From: Alkalispirochaeta alkalica DSM 8900
Lineage (GTDB): Bacteria > Spirochaetota > Spirochaetia > DSM-27196 > Alkalispirochaetaceae
Direction: 5' to 3'
NCBI RefSeq assembly: GCF_000373545.1
Contig: NZ_KB891701.1
Coordinates: 1 to 64,000, forward strand
Length of the DNA stretch: 64,000 nt
Part shown: positions 34,704 through 44,068 of the stretch, one piece after another
Numbering within the stretch: position 1 is the first letter of the stretch
Layout: each line of letters opens with the position of its first letter
Program-made: the position numbers and the translations under genes
The notes under the pieces: model-generated
Told to the model about the DNA's origin: nothing
The model's input: only the letters and a program-made list of their open reading frames with translations
Databases searched by the model: none

Positions 34704-35663
34704 ATGGACAAATCAACACAAAAGGGAAACAATGAATCTATGTTTTTCCCCTCCCCTCCCGGGTCGGCCCACGCCACAGACCTGAAGGACCTGATCGTTC
34801 AGGAAGAACTCCTGGCAATCTTCACCCATATCGCCCGGGCCTTCGGGTTTCGCACCTCCCTGCTTGATCTGGAGGGCCGGGAAATCCTCCCCGGCGAGGC
34901 CCACCAGCTCTCCCGCTACTGCCGACTGGTGCAGGAGTCGCTCCATCTCCGCCACCGCTGCCGGGAGAACGACCGCTGCCAGGCCAGTATCGCCCGCCAG
35001 CGGGGAACGGCTCATCACTATACCTGTCACGCCGGCCTGGCCGAGGCGATCTTCCCCCTCCTGGCGGACCAGCACTGCGTGGGCTACATCCTGGTGGGAC
35101 AGTTCCGCCACGACCGGACAATCCCGCCCGATCTTCACTGTCCCTGCGGGTCCCTCTCGCCCGGCGCGCTCCGTGAGGCCTACCAGGAGCTCCCCCGGTG
35201 CACCACAGACCAGCTCCAGAGCATCCTGGAGCTTCTGAGAATCACCACCTCCTACATCCTGGACCACCGGATCGTCACCGCCCGCAGAACCCGCCTGGCC
35301 GACGCGATTCGCGAGACGATCCGTAGCTCCTGCGATACCCCCCTGACCATGAGCGACCTGGCCGCCCGCTACGGACGGTCTCCCTCGACGATCAACCAGG
35401 CCCTCAGGGAGGTCACGGGGAAATCCTTCTCCTCCCTCCTGGCAGAGACCCGCCTGGAGCGGGCGCGGAGACTCCTCCAGGAAGAACCCGAGACACCAAT
35501 TCAGGAAATCGCCCGCCGGGTCGGCTTCGACGACCCCCTCTACTTCTCGCGATTCTTCCGCACGCACCAGGGAGTCTCTCCCCGAACCTACCGCCAGAAC
35601 CTGGATCGTCCGCTCCCCTCCCCGGGAAGAGGAGACGACGGACACCGAGGGCGAGAAAAATGA
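34704..35663 (+). CDS. PocR-domain AraC-family transcription regulator
   Basis: About 319 residues from MDKSTQKG; in-frame starts at 34653 and 34740 are possible. The N-terminal half is a PocR-type sensory domain: DLIVQEELLAIFTHIARAFGFRTSLLDLEG, then CRLVQESLHLRHRCRENDRCQASIARQ and HYTCHAGLAEAIFPLL. The Cys and His residues (C..C......H.TCH.G) match the family. The C-terminus is an AraC helix-turn-helix (LTMSDLAARYGRSPSTINQALREVTGKSFSSLL, then IQEIARRVGFDDPLYFSRFFRTHQGVSPRTYRQN). It is divergent from the NahK-like gene, which may be its target. Confidence 0.88.
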   Translation: MDKSTQKGNNESMFFPSPPGSAHATDLKDLIVQEELLAIFTHIARAFGFRTSLLDLEGREILPGEAHQLSRYCRLVQESLHLRHRCRENDRCQASIARQRGTAHHYTCHAGLAEAIFPLLADQHCVGYILVGQFRHDRTIPPDLHCPCGSLSPGALREAYQELPRCTTDQLQSILELLRITTSYILDHRIVTARRTRLADAIRETIRSSCDTPLTMSDLAARYGRSPSTINQALREVTGKSFSSLLAETRLERARRLLQEEPETPIQEIARRVGFDDPLYFSRFFRTHQGVSPRTYRQNLDRPLPSPGRGDDGHRGREK

Positions 35664-35696
35664 AAGCATTATTGTGAAATACCCGATACATTTCTC

Positions 35697-35746
35697 TTGA
35701 CATGGATCGACCGGGGGAATTATACATACAATCAAGGATGTATGTA
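35697..35746 (+). promoter_or_regulatory. Promoter with overlapping TetR operator for the efflux operon
   Basis: TTGACA (35697-35702) and TTATAC/TATACA 17-18 bases later. The palindrome TACATACA-n8-TGTATGTA (35723-35746) covers the -10 and start site. A repressor bound there would block its own gene and the RND genes after it. Confidence 0.75.
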
Positions 35747-35747
35747 A

Positions 35748-36374
35748 ATGAGACGAACAAAAGAGGAATCGGAACAGACCCGGGAGGCCATCTTCGACGC
35801 AGGTCTCCAGGTCTTCTCCGAAAAGGGCTTTACCGCCGCCACCATGAGCGATATCGCCCGAAAGGCGGGGGTCACCCGCGGGGCGATCTACTGGCATTTC
35901 AAGAACAAGGAAGCCTTTTTCGAGGAGATCGTCAGCCAGTCCTGCTCGTACTACGACGAACTCCAGGAAGAGGCGGTAAAAAGCGACCTGCCCATGCTGG
36001 AATCGCTTCACCGGGCGATCACCACCATGCTCTCGCGGTTCTTCTCGGACCGGCGGTGGCGGATGATGCAGGAGTTTATCCTGCGGGAATCCCTCACCAC
36101 CCAGGCCTCGTCGGAGGAACTGAACGATCTTGCATCAGGCCGGGGGATCACCCTCCTGCAGGAAGCGATCGAGAAGGGCCAGATCTTCTCCCGCTGGTCG
36201 GCCTCCACGGCCCAGCTCTCGCTCCATGCCCTGATAGTGGGGGTCTTTCTGGAATCGAGTTACCAGGGAACCACCCTCTCCCGGGAAGAGATCGGCCACA
36301 TCGCCGATTTCATCGTCCGGGGCTTTGCCCCCTCGCCCAACCATTCCACAAGGAGTATCCATGAAAAGGCCTGA
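35748..36374 (+). CDS. TetR/AcrR-family repressor of the efflux operon
   Basis: 208 residues. The N-terminal TetR helix-turn-helix is clear: TREAIFDAGLQVFSEKGFTAATMSDIARKAGVTRGAIYWHFKNKEAFFEEI, very like AcrR/TtgR-type efflux regulators. The ligand-binding half is all-helical. The palindrome over its promoter lies one base before the ATG, so it probably represses itself and the RND genes until a drug-like ligand binds. It overlaps the adaptor gene by fourteen bases. Confidence 0.92.
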   Translation: MRRTKEESEQTREAIFDAGLQVFSEKGFTAATMSDIARKAGVTRGAIYWHFKNKEAFFEEIVSQSCSYYDELQEEAVKSDLPMLESLHRAITTMLSRFFSDRRWRMMQEFILRESLTTQASSEELNDLASGRGITLLQEAIEKGQIFSRWSASTAQLSLHALIVGVFLESSYQGTTLSREEIGHIADFIVRGFAPSPNHSTRSIHEKA

Positions 36375-37425
36375 CGCCGTGCCCTTCCTCTTCCCGCTGG
36401 CTCTGATTCTCCTGACCCTCCCGGGATGCGCCGGGCCCGAAGAACGCTCCTCGCGAAGCATCGAGGAGATCCACCACGCCGAGGGAGTTCCCGTCATCAC
36501 CAGACCCGTCGAGACCACCCCCTTCCGGACCTACGTGAGCTACACAGGTCGGCTCAGCGGGATCACCGAATCCACCGCCACGGCCCTGGTATCCGACCGG
36601 GTCGAGGAGATCCGCCTCCGCGTGGGTGACCGCGTGAGACGGGACACGCCGGTGGTGATCTTTCCCCGGGACAACCCCTCGGTAGGGTTCGAGCAGGCCC
36701 GGGTCAACCTCGAAAACGCCCGCCAGGCCTACGAGCGAACCCGCCGCCTCCATCTGGAAGAGGGGGTCTCGCGTCAGGCCTACGACAACGCACGAACCCA
36801 GTTCGAAGTAGCCCAGGCCAACTGGCAGACCGCCCGCAAGATGGTAGAGGTTCAGTCGCCCCTCACGGGCTACATTACCCGCATGGCCGTCTCGGAATCG
36901 GACAACGTCCAGCCGGGAGACCCCCTGTTCACCGTCTCTGTCTTCGACCGCCTGAAGACGACGGTCTGGACCAGCGATCACCACGCCGAGATGATCGCCC
37001 CCGGCCTCCCCGCCCGGGCGATCTGGCGGGACCGGGAGATACGGGGTGTTGTCCAGGAGATCGATATGGCCATGGATAAAACCACCCGGGCCTTCTCCAC
37101 CAAACTCCAGTTCGATAACCCCGATCTTGCCGTACGCAGCGGGGTCACCGCCACCATTCACATCGAGACCTACCGGCAGGACGAGGCGATCCTCCTCCTC
37201 CAGCAGGACCTGCGCTCCGACGCCGAGGGCTTCTACGTCTACGTGGCCGAAGAGGGCCGGGCGGCACGTCGACCGGTTCTCCTGGGACGTCACCAGGGGG
37301 TGTATCGGGAGGTTCTTTCGGGCCTGGTCCCGGGAGATCACCTGGTCTCCCAGGGCATCGATCAGCTTCGGGAGGGTCGAACCCTTCGGGTCATGGGGCA
37401 GGAATCGCCCCTGATGCAACCTTAG
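36361..37425 (+). CDS. RND efflux periplasmic adaptor (membrane fusion) lipoprotein
   Basis: 354 residues from an ATG with AAGGAG six bases before it. The lipoprotein signal is FLFPLALILLTLPGCAG, with the modified Cys after LPG. The HlyD/AcrA fold is recognisable: TYVSYTGRLSGITESTATALVSDRVEEI, a helical hairpin (FEQARVNLENARQAYERTRRLHLEEGVSRQAYDNAR), and VQSPLTGYITRMAVSESDNVQPGDPLFTV. It bridges the inner-membrane pump and the TolC-like channel encoded next. Confidence 0.93.
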   Translation: MKRPDAVPFLFPLALILLTLPGCAGPEERSSRSIEEIHHAEGVPVITRPVETTPFRTYVSYTGRLSGITESTATALVSDRVEEIRLRVGDRVRRDTPVVIFPRDNPSVGFEQARVNLENARQAYERTRRLHLEEGVSRQAYDNARTQFEVAQANWQTARKMVEVQSPLTGYITRMAVSESDNVQPGDPLFTVSVFDRLKTTVWTSDHHAEMIAPGLPARAIWRDREIRGVVQEIDMAMDKTTRAFSTKLQFDNPDLAVRSGVTATIHIETYRQDEAILLLQQDLRSDAEGFYVYVAEEGRAARRPVLLGRHQGVYREVLSGLVPGDHLVSQGIDQLREGRTLRVMGQESPLMQP

Positions 37426-37444
37426 AAAAGGGGGAACGAAGACT

Positions 37445-40400
37445 ATGTTTCTATCGGATCTCTCTATCCGCCGCCCCGTACTGATGACCATGGTCCTGGC
37501 GGCCACCCTCCTCTTCGGCGCCATCGGCTTCATCGGCCTGCCCCTGAACATGATGCCCGCCGTGGACATCCCCTACGTGACCATCCAGACCGTCTATCCC
37601 GGGGCGAACCCCGATCAGGTAGCCAGCCAGGTCTCACAGCTTATCGAGGACGAGGTGAGCACCGTGAGCGGCCTGAAAAAAATGCTCTCCTACAGCCTCG
37701 ACAGCGTATCGATCATTATTCTGGAGTTCGATATCGGAAAGGATCCCGATATCGCCACCCAGGAGACCAAGGATAAAGTCGATACCATCCTGAACGATCT
37801 TCCCGATGACGCCGAGCGCCCCATCATCCAGAAGCTCAACATCACCGAAACCCCTGTGGTCAATCTGGTGGCAAGCGGCGATCTGGAGGCGGTCACGATC
37901 GGCGAGCTGGCCGAGACCACCCTCAGGGACCACCTCTCGCGGATCCCCGGGGTGAGCCAGGTCAATATCTCGGGAAACCGGAAACGAGAGATCCGCGTGG
38001 AGCTCTCCAACCACGCCCTCTACGAGAACGCCCTGAGTCTGCCCGGCCTGGCCCGAACCATCGCCGGGGCAAATCTGGATATGCCCGGCGGTGCGATCCA
38101 GACGGGGGGGCAGGATTTTTCCGTCCGCCTCGACGGTCGGTTCCTCTCTCTCGAGGATCTTTCGAATCTGGAGATTCCCGTGCGGGGAGAGCGAAAAATC
38201 CTGGGCAACATCGCCCGGATTATCGACACCGGCGAGGAGATGCGCGAACGAACCTCCTTTCTGGACAACCTCACGGGGGAGCACTTCAGCAACACCGTAA
38301 CCCTGGAGGTCATGAAGACCCCCGAGGGAAATCCCGTGGAGATCGCCCAAAACGTTCGGGCCCTGCTGCCGGCGCTGCGCGAACTGCTTCCCGCAGGCGT
38401 GGATCTGGCGATCACCAGCGATTCCGCCGAGGCGATCCAGGGAAGCGTCGATGACACCCTCTCCAATATTCTGCTGGGTATTCTTCTCACAGCCCTGGTG
38501 CTCCTGCTCTTTCTCCACGACCTGCGATCCACCCTGATCATCGCCCTCTCCATGCCCATGTCGATCATCCCCACCTTCTTCGTGATGGACCTCTTGGGGA
38601 TGTCCCTGAACATCATGTCCCTCATGGGGATCGCCACCGCCGTGGGGGTGCTCATCATGAACTCCGTGGTGGTTCTGGAGAACATCTTTCGCCACAAGGA
38701 GCTCGGCCACGACCGCAGGACCGCAGCAGCCCGGGGGACAGCAGAGGTCACCGTGGCCGTGGTGGCCTCCACCATGACGAACATCGCCGTTTTCTTTCCC
38801 ATGGCCACCATGAGCGGGATCGCCGGGCTCTTTCTCCGGGAGTTCGCCCTGGCGATCTCCTTCGCCACCCTCTTCTCGCTCCTGATCTCCTTCACCCTGA
38901 CCCCCATGCTGGCATCGCTCCTGCTCCCCGAGGTGGACCGAAAGAAACACCCCCTGGGGGACCGCCTGGAGGCCTTCTTTCGCCTCATGGAAGGGGGCTA
39001 CGCCTTCATCCTGGAAAAAACCCTCCACAGCAAGCTCCGCAGCGCCCTGCTCATCGTGGGAACCATTCTGATTTTTCTCCTGGCCATGTCCTTCTTCGGG
39101 AAGGTCCCCTTCGAGTTCTCTCCCGCCATGGACCAGGGAACGGTCAGGATCGATGTGGAGCTCCCCACAGGTTCCGACCTGGACCGGACAGCAGCGCTTT
39201 TGAGGGAGGTGGAACGCCGCGTCGCCCGCTACAGGGAGGTGGAGAACGCCGTAATCACCCTGGGTTCCACCAGCGCCCTGAATCGGGGAACAAACCTGGC
39301 CCGGGTAGATATCAAGCTCATCGAGCGATCGGACCGGGTCTCCAACGAGATCATCGCCGCACAAATCGGAGAGGATCTGGCCGATCTCCCGGGAGCGATC
39401 TTCCGCGTCTCCTCTTCCCAGAGCGAGAGCGGCATGGCCCCGGTCACGTTCTACCTCCAGGGACTGGAGCGGGAAGTCCTGGAAGAGCTGGCCGCGACGC
39501 TGCGCCCCAAACTGGACGATATCCCCGGTCTGCGGAATATCGACAGCTCCAACAAGCCGGGGAGCCCCGAGGTGGTGCTCTACCCGGACCGACAGAAGCT
39601 GGTCCACGCGGGAATCACCGTTCAGGATCTTGCCCTGACCGTCCGGGGAGCCGTGGAGGGGCTGGTGATGTCCACCTTCCGCGAGGGCGGCGAGGAGTAC
39701 GATATCAGGGTTGCCCTGGCGAAGGAGGATGTCTCGGGCGCCGACCGGATCGGCCAGATCCTGATCCCCACGGAGGCCGGAATCTTTCCCCTGGAACATT
39801 TTGCCCGGGTGGAACTCTCCCAGGCGGGCGACACGATCCTGCGGGAGGACAAGATTCTCTCGGTGGAGTTCTCGGCCGATCTCGACCCGGGCTACGTCCT
39901 GGGACACGTGAACCAGCCGATTCAGGATCTGGTGAACTCCCTGGACCTCCCTCCGGGGTACGGCCTGTCCTGGGGAGGGGACGCCGAGATGCTGGAGGAG
40001 ACGGTCCGGGAGTTTCTCTTCGTCTTTATTCTGGCCATCGTCCTCACCTATATGCTCCTGGCGGCGATTCTCGAGAAGTTTGTTCAGCCCCTTCTGATTC
40101 TCTCCACCATCCCCCTCTCCCTGATCGGGGTGGTGGTGGCCTTTCTCCTCACGGGGAAAACCATGAACATCGTCTCCATGCTGGCTATCGTCATGCTGGT
40201 GGGGCTCGTGGTGAATAACGCGATCCTCATTCTGGACTACGCCAACCAGCTGCGCCGGGAGGGCCGCGGTGTTCGCCAGGCCCTCCTCGAGGCGGCCCCG
40301 GCAAAACTCAGACCCATCGTGATGGCCAACAGCGCCACCATCCTGGGAATGCTCCCCATGGCCCTGGGAATCGGTGCCTGGGGTGCCGAGATGCGACAAC

Positions 40401-40543
40401 CCATGGGAATCGTGAGCATCGGCGGCCTCGCCACAACCACCTTTCTCTCGCTTTTTGTGATCCCCGCTTTCGAAAATCTGATAGAATCCCGGAAAGACAC
40501 CGCCGGGACGAACCCCAAAAAAGGAAGGAACCACCATGACTAA
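37445..40543 (+). CDS. RND-family efflux pump, inner-membrane transporter
   Basis: 1032 residues, the normal AcrB/HAE1 length. The start FLSDLSIRRPVLMTMVLAATLLFGAIGFIGLPLNMMPAVDIPYVTIQTVYPGA is typical. Twelve helices are expected in two repeats. TM4 carries IMSLMGIATAVGVLIMNSVVVLEN; in AcrB this helix has the proton-relay Asp pair and 'GLLVDDAIVVVEN', whereas here 'GVLIMNSVVVLEN' shows Asn/Met at those positions. The second repeat has SMLAIVMLVGLVVNNAILILDYANQLRREG. The missing Asp residues suggest altered energy coupling or a distinct HAE subfamily. The substrate is unknown. Confidence 0.93.
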   Translation: MFLSDLSIRRPVLMTMVLAATLLFGAIGFIGLPLNMMPAVDIPYVTIQTVYPGANPDQVASQVSQLIEDEVSTVSGLKKMLSYSLDSVSIIILEFDIGKDPDIATQETKDKVDTILNDLPDDAERPIIQKLNITETPVVNLVASGDLEAVTIGELAETTLRDHLSRIPGVSQVNISGNRKREIRVELSNHALYENALSLPGLARTIAGANLDMPGGAIQTGGQDFSVRLDGRFLSLEDLSNLEIPVRGERKILGNIARIIDTGEEMRERTSFLDNLTGEHFSNTVTLEVMKTPEGNPVEIAQNVRALLPALRELLPAGVDLAITSDSAEAIQGSVDDTLSNILLGILLTALVLLLFLHDLRSTLIIALSMPMSIIPTFFVMDLLGMSLNIMSLMGIATAVGVLIMNSVVVLENIFRHKELGHDRRTAAARGTAEVTVAVVASTMTNIAVFFPMATMSGIAGLFLREFALAISFATLFSLLISFTLTPMLASLLLPEVDRKKHPLGDRLEAFFRLMEGGYAFILEKTLHSKLRSALLIVGTILIFLLAMSFFGKVPFEFSPAMDQGTVRIDVELPTGSDLDRTAALLREVERRVARYREVENAVITLGSTSALNRGTNLARVDIKLIERSDRVSNEIIAAQIGEDLADLPGAIFRVSSSQSESGMAPVTFYLQGLEREVLEELAATLRPKLDDIPGLRNIDSSNKPGSPEVVLYPDRQKLVHAGITVQDLALTVRGAVEGLVMSTFREGGEEYDIRVALAKEDVSGADRIGQILIPTEAGIFPLEHFARVELSQAGDTILREDKILSVEFSADLDPGYVLGHVNQPIQDLVNSLDLPPGYGLSWGGDAEMLEETVREFLFVFILAIVLTYMLLAAILEKFVQPLLILSTIPLSLIGVVVAFLLTGKTMNIVSMLAIVMLVGLVVNNAILILDYANQLRREGRGVRQALLEAAPAKLRPIVMANSATILGMLPMALGIGAWGAEMRQPMGIVSIGGLATTTFLSLFVIPAFENLIESRKDTAGTNPKKGRNHHD

Positions 40544-41903
40544 GACCCTCGTTCGATCAGCGATCGCGGGAGTGCTCCTCCTGGCCCCCCTGTCGGGTCA
40601 GCTCTTCGCCCAAGAGACCCTGGACCTTGCCGCCTTCATCAACCTGGTGGAGTCCTACAGCCGGGACCTGGAACAGGCCCGCACGGACCGCTCCCTGGCA
40701 GCAACCCAGGAGCGGGCTGTGCGATCCCAGCTCTTCCCCTCGGTGGGCGCCCAGGTTGGCTACGCCCGAAACCTCCTGGAAATCGAGCAGTCCGTTCCCG
40801 CCTTCGCCGAGGGTAATGGTAGTGGCCCCTACCCGATCAGGTACCGCGACGTCACGGTGAGCAAGGACAACGACTTTTCTCTGGGAATATCCCTGGAGCA
40901 GAATATCTTCAACATGTCCGTCTTTCGGGGGCTCGAGGTGAGCCGGCAGTTCACCTCCTTCACCGGGCGGGTCTACGAGACGGCGCACCAGGAGATCATC
41001 ACCGCAGCGAAACAGCTCTTTTTCCAGACCCTTCTGCTCCAGGAGGTTCTGCGGGTTCGGGAATCCTCCGAGGAGATCGCCCAGGAGAACTACCGCGACG
41101 CCCTGCGCCGCTACGAGACGGGGGTTGCCTCCCGCCTGGAGGCGCTCCAGGCCGAGGTTAACTGGAAGATGACCCAACCCAACACCACCCAGGCACGACG
41201 GAACCTCCAGATCGCCCTGGAACACCTGAAGAACATGGCGGGCCTTCCCCGGGATCGGGAACTTTCCATCGAGGGAACCCTCGAGACCTACCCGGACTTC
41301 CCCGATACGGGACCGGCCTGGGAAAACCCGGCGCTCCGCCCCGATTTCCAGATGCTCCTGAGCAAGAAACGGATGCAGGAGCTGAACGTGGAAGCCCAGC
41401 GCGCCGCCTACTACCCCAACGTGACAGCCTCGGTCAACTACGGCGGCAGAGCCTCGAGCGACGGCTTCTCGGGATTCAGCAGCGACGACTGGACCGACAC
41501 CTTCACCCTGGGACTCACCCTGGCCGTGCCCATCTACTACGGGGGAAGCCGCCCCGCTGCGGTACGCCAGGCCCAGCTGGAGCTGACCAAAACACAGATT
41601 GAAATTTCCCAACGCGAGTCCGATATCTCCACGGAGCTTCAGAACATCCGCCTCACCCTCCAGGAGGCGCAGGAGCGAATCGAATCGGCCCGGCAGACCA
41701 TGGCCACCGCCGAGGAAGCCTTCGAGGTCACGGAAAACTTCCTGGAAAACGGCATGGCCACCCAGCTCGACCTGAAGGACGCCCGGGTGAGCCTCGAACA
41801 GGCCCGGTTGAGCTACTTCTCGGCGGTCTTCGATTACCTGAACGCCTACTTCTCCTGGCAACGCGCCACGGGACGGGGCAGCGAGATCGACCCCTTCCTC
41901 TGA
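40536..41903 (+). CDS. TolC-family outer-membrane efflux channel
   Basis: 455 residues with a signal peptide (SAIAGVLLLAPLSGQLFAQE). The duplicated outer-membrane efflux protein pattern is visible: long helices such as SYSRDLEQARTDRSLAATQERAVRSQLFPSVGAQVGYAR and LQEAQERIESARQTMATAEEAFEVTENFLENGMATQLDLKDARVSLEQARL. It completes the tripartite pump with the two preceding genes and overlaps the pump gene by eight bases. Confidence 0.94.
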   Translation: MTKTLVRSAIAGVLLLAPLSGQLFAQETLDLAAFINLVESYSRDLEQARTDRSLAATQERAVRSQLFPSVGAQVGYARNLLEIEQSVPAFAEGNGSGPYPIRYRDVTVSKDNDFSLGISLEQNIFNMSVFRGLEVSRQFTSFTGRVYETAHQEIITAAKQLFFQTLLLQEVLRVRESSEEIAQENYRDALRRYETGVASRLEALQAEVNWKMTQPNTTQARRNLQIALEHLKNMAGLPRDRELSIEGTLETYPDFPDTGPAWENPALRPDFQMLLSKKRMQELNVEAQRAAYYPNVTASVNYGGRASSDGFSGFSSDDWTDTFTLGLTLAVPIYYGGSRPAAVRQAQLELTKTQIEISQRESDISTELQNIRLTLQEAQERIESARQTMATAEEAFEVTENFLENGMATQLDLKDARVSLEQARLSYFSAVFDYLNAYFSWQRATGRGSEIDPFL

Positions 41904-41915
41904 CCACCTTCATTC

Positions 41916-41948
41916 CCCCCGGTCCCCCGCCCGTTCCGGGACCGGGGG
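41916..41948 (+). terminator. Terminator of the efflux operon
   Basis: Perfect 11-bp stem CCCCCGGTCCC / GGGACCGGGGG with an eleven-base loop, followed by AGTTCTT. It lies twelve bases past the TolC-like stop. Confidence 0.7.
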
Positions 41949-41953
41949 AGTTC

Positions 41954-41981
41954 TTGCGGAATTTGCAAAAACACATAGACT
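41954..41981 (+). promoter_or_regulatory. Possible promoter of the HisKA_2 kinase gene
   Basis: TTGCGG and TAGACT, 16 bases apart. The -10 box ends seven bases before the ATG, with no ribosome site between, so the message could be leaderless. Confidence 0.4.
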
Positions 41982-41988
41982 TGAGTGC

Positions 41989-43989
41989 ATGAAGAGCGGG
42001 GGGGGATCTCCATCACCAGTGCGGTATATCGCTGTGATCCTGGTCTCGCTCGCCCTGGTCCTGGGGTCGCTCTCCTTTGCCGACCGCACCACCCTCGCCA
42101 TGCACCTCTCTTTGGCCGCAGAAAACCGGGCCCTCCAGACGGAACTGGCAACCCGGGCTATCGAGGAGGGGTTTCTCCGGCTCCTCGAGGAAAACCTGAT
42201 CCTCGCCACCTACTCCTTTCCCGACTATCTCGCCGGAGGACGTTCCGATGACTCGATGAATCTCCTCCTCGCGGCGGAACTCGCCTCCTACGGGGAGTCG
42301 CGAGTCTACGCCTTCTACACCTCCCCCGAAGAACCCCGATTTATCGCGCGTCGAACCCCCCGCGAACCGGGAGAAGCGATCATCCACGAGGCGGTTCGAG
42401 ACCTCTGGACGGACCCGCTTCTCACCGAGGGAACACCCCTGGTGCTATCCGATTCCTACGATCGGGAAGCTCCCTTTTTCATCCTCCTCTACCCGGTTTA
42501 CCACGAAGGAGCTCCCCGGGGGATTCTGGGAACGGTTGTGAGCTTTCGCCAGGCCCGGGAGAAGTTTCTTCTCCCCCTGAGCGCCCGGGGACAGCGGATC
42601 GTGGCGATCGAGAATAGCGATTCCACCCTCCTGTGGAGTTCCTCCCCCGACAGATCCCTGGCGACGCTGGATGAGGAGACCTACCTGATCGAGACCCGAT
42701 CCTTCGACCTGGCCAACGAGCGCTTCTCCATCATCACCGCCGAAGCGCAACATCTCCTCCTCCAGGAACTTCAATCGATGGATTCCCCCCGGAAAGCAAC
42801 CCTTCTGGTTTCTCTCTTTGTTCTCTTTCTGATTTCCTATATGACCCTGCGGGTCTACAACGAGCGGAAATACTCCTTCACCCTCCAGGAAGAGGAGCGC
42901 CGTCTGGAAGGGGCGGTACGGACCCGGGAGGCGGAACTCCGGGAATCGGAACTGCGCTATCGCTCCCTGGTGGAACACGCCCAGGACGGAATCATCATCC
43001 TCGACAAAGAGGCGCGAATCCTCGACGGCAACCCCCGGGCGGCCCAGCTCTTCGGTCTCCCCCGGGAGGATCTCATTGGCTCGACCCCGGGCGATCTATC
43101 TCCGGAGTTCCAGGTCGACGGAACCCCCAGCACCCGCTCCGCCCGGGAGCTGATCGACTCGGCGATCGCGGGAAGGTCCCTCTCGGTGGAGTGGGTTCAC
43201 CGGCGCGCCGATGGAACCTCCTTTGACGCCGAAGTCTCCCTGGCGTCGTTTCCCTCAGCCGAGGGACCCCTGGCCCAGGTCATCATCCGGGATATCACCA
43301 CTCGGAAACAGAACGAACGCATTCTCGCCGCCACCCTGGAGGAGCGGGAACTTCTTCTCCGGGAACTCTTTCACCGGGTAAAGAACAACTTCCAGTTTCT
43401 GGACAGCCTGATCGAACTTCACAAAACCCTCTCTCCGGGAAACGATACGGCCTCGCTGGAAAAGGTACAGTCCCGGATATCGGCCCTCGCCTCGGCCTAT
43501 ATCCTGGCAGTCGATACCACGGAACACCTCCGTGTCGATTCCAGGGCCTACCTCTACGCGATCGCCTACCAGGTCCTGGGAAGCACCGAGGCCCTTGAGG
43601 GAGGGGACGGGCACCACCCCGACCGATCACCCCCGGCGTCGGTGATCGAGGGAGTCCCCCTCCCCCTGGATGTGGCCGCTCCCCTGGGACTTATCGTCCG
43701 GGAACTTTTGGAGAACATCGCCCTCCACGGTCACACCTCCCCGGGAGAGATCCCCTTCCGGATCACCCTCACCAGAACTTCCGGGGGGCTTGAACTTTCC
43801 CTGCGCGATTACGGCCCCGGCGAGAGCCAGAATATCCAGGAAGGGCTGGGAATTACCATCGTTCGGGCCCTCACGCAGCAGCTCAAGGGAAGCTACAGGA
43901 TCATATCGGCTCACCCGGGAATCGAGGTGACCATTACCATCCCCGGGACGTTTCCTCCCACCCGGGAGCCCCCCCGAAAGGAGGAGTAG
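41989..43989 (+). CDS. Membrane PAS sensor kinase, HisKA_2 type
   Basis: 666 residues. A first helix (YIAVILVSLALVLGSLSF) is followed by an extracytoplasmic domain of about 230 residues, a second helix (ATLLVSLFVLFLISYMTL, about 264-282), a short coiled coil and a PAS domain (LVEHAQDGIIILDKEARILDGNPRAAQLFG). The kinase core has LLRELFHRVKNNFQFLDSLIELHKTL and LGLIVRELLENIALHGHTSPGE, a HisKA_2-type arrangement. The next gene, 79 bases downstream, encodes a receiver protein and is the likely partner. Confidence 0.9.
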   Translation: MKSGGGSPSPVRYIAVILVSLALVLGSLSFADRTTLAMHLSLAAENRALQTELATRAIEEGFLRLLEENLILATYSFPDYLAGGRSDDSMNLLLAAELASYGESRVYAFYTSPEEPRFIARRTPREPGEAIIHEAVRDLWTDPLLTEGTPLVLSDSYDREAPFFILLYPVYHEGAPRGILGTVVSFRQAREKFLLPLSARGQRIVAIENSDSTLLWSSSPDRSLATLDEETYLIETRSFDLANERFSIITAEAQHLLLQELQSMDSPRKATLLVSLFVLFLISYMTLRVYNERKYSFTLQEEERRLEGAVRTREAELRESELRYRSLVEHAQDGIIILDKEARILDGNPRAAQLFGLPREDLIGSTPGDLSPEFQVDGTPSTRSARELIDSAIAGRSLSVEWVHRRADGTSFDAEVSLASFPSAEGPLAQVIIRDITTRKQNERILAATLEERELLLRELFHRVKNNFQFLDSLIELHKTLSPGNDTASLEKVQSRISALASAYILAVDTTEHLRVDSRAYLYAIAYQVLGSTEALEGGDGHHPDRSPPASVIEGVPLPLDVAAPLGLIVRELLENIALHGHTSPGEIPFRITLTRTSGGLELSLRDYGPGESQNIQEGLGITIVRALTQQLKGSYRIISAHPGIEVTITIPGTFPPTREPPRKEE

Positions 43990-44003
43990 AGTGACAACCT
44001 TCA

Positions 44004-44031
44004 TTGAATTTGTAGAAATATTTGTTATAAT
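44004..44031 (+). promoter_or_regulatory. Promoter with extended -10
   Basis: TTGAAT and TGTTATAAT (extended, perfect TATAAT) 16 bases apart, in an AT-rich stretch 38 bases before the receiver-PAS gene. A palindrome AAATAA-GT-TTATTT follows at 44034-44047 and could be an operator. Confidence 0.7.
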
Positions 44032-44068
44032 GTAAATAAGTTTATTTGATCAGTAAGGGTGGTATTCC

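Noticed and set aside
37634-40537. Minus-strand open frame of over 960 codons opposite the RND pump
   Set aside because: It mirrors the pump gene codon by codon in an antisense frame and is rich in His, Gly and Asp without any recognisable domain.
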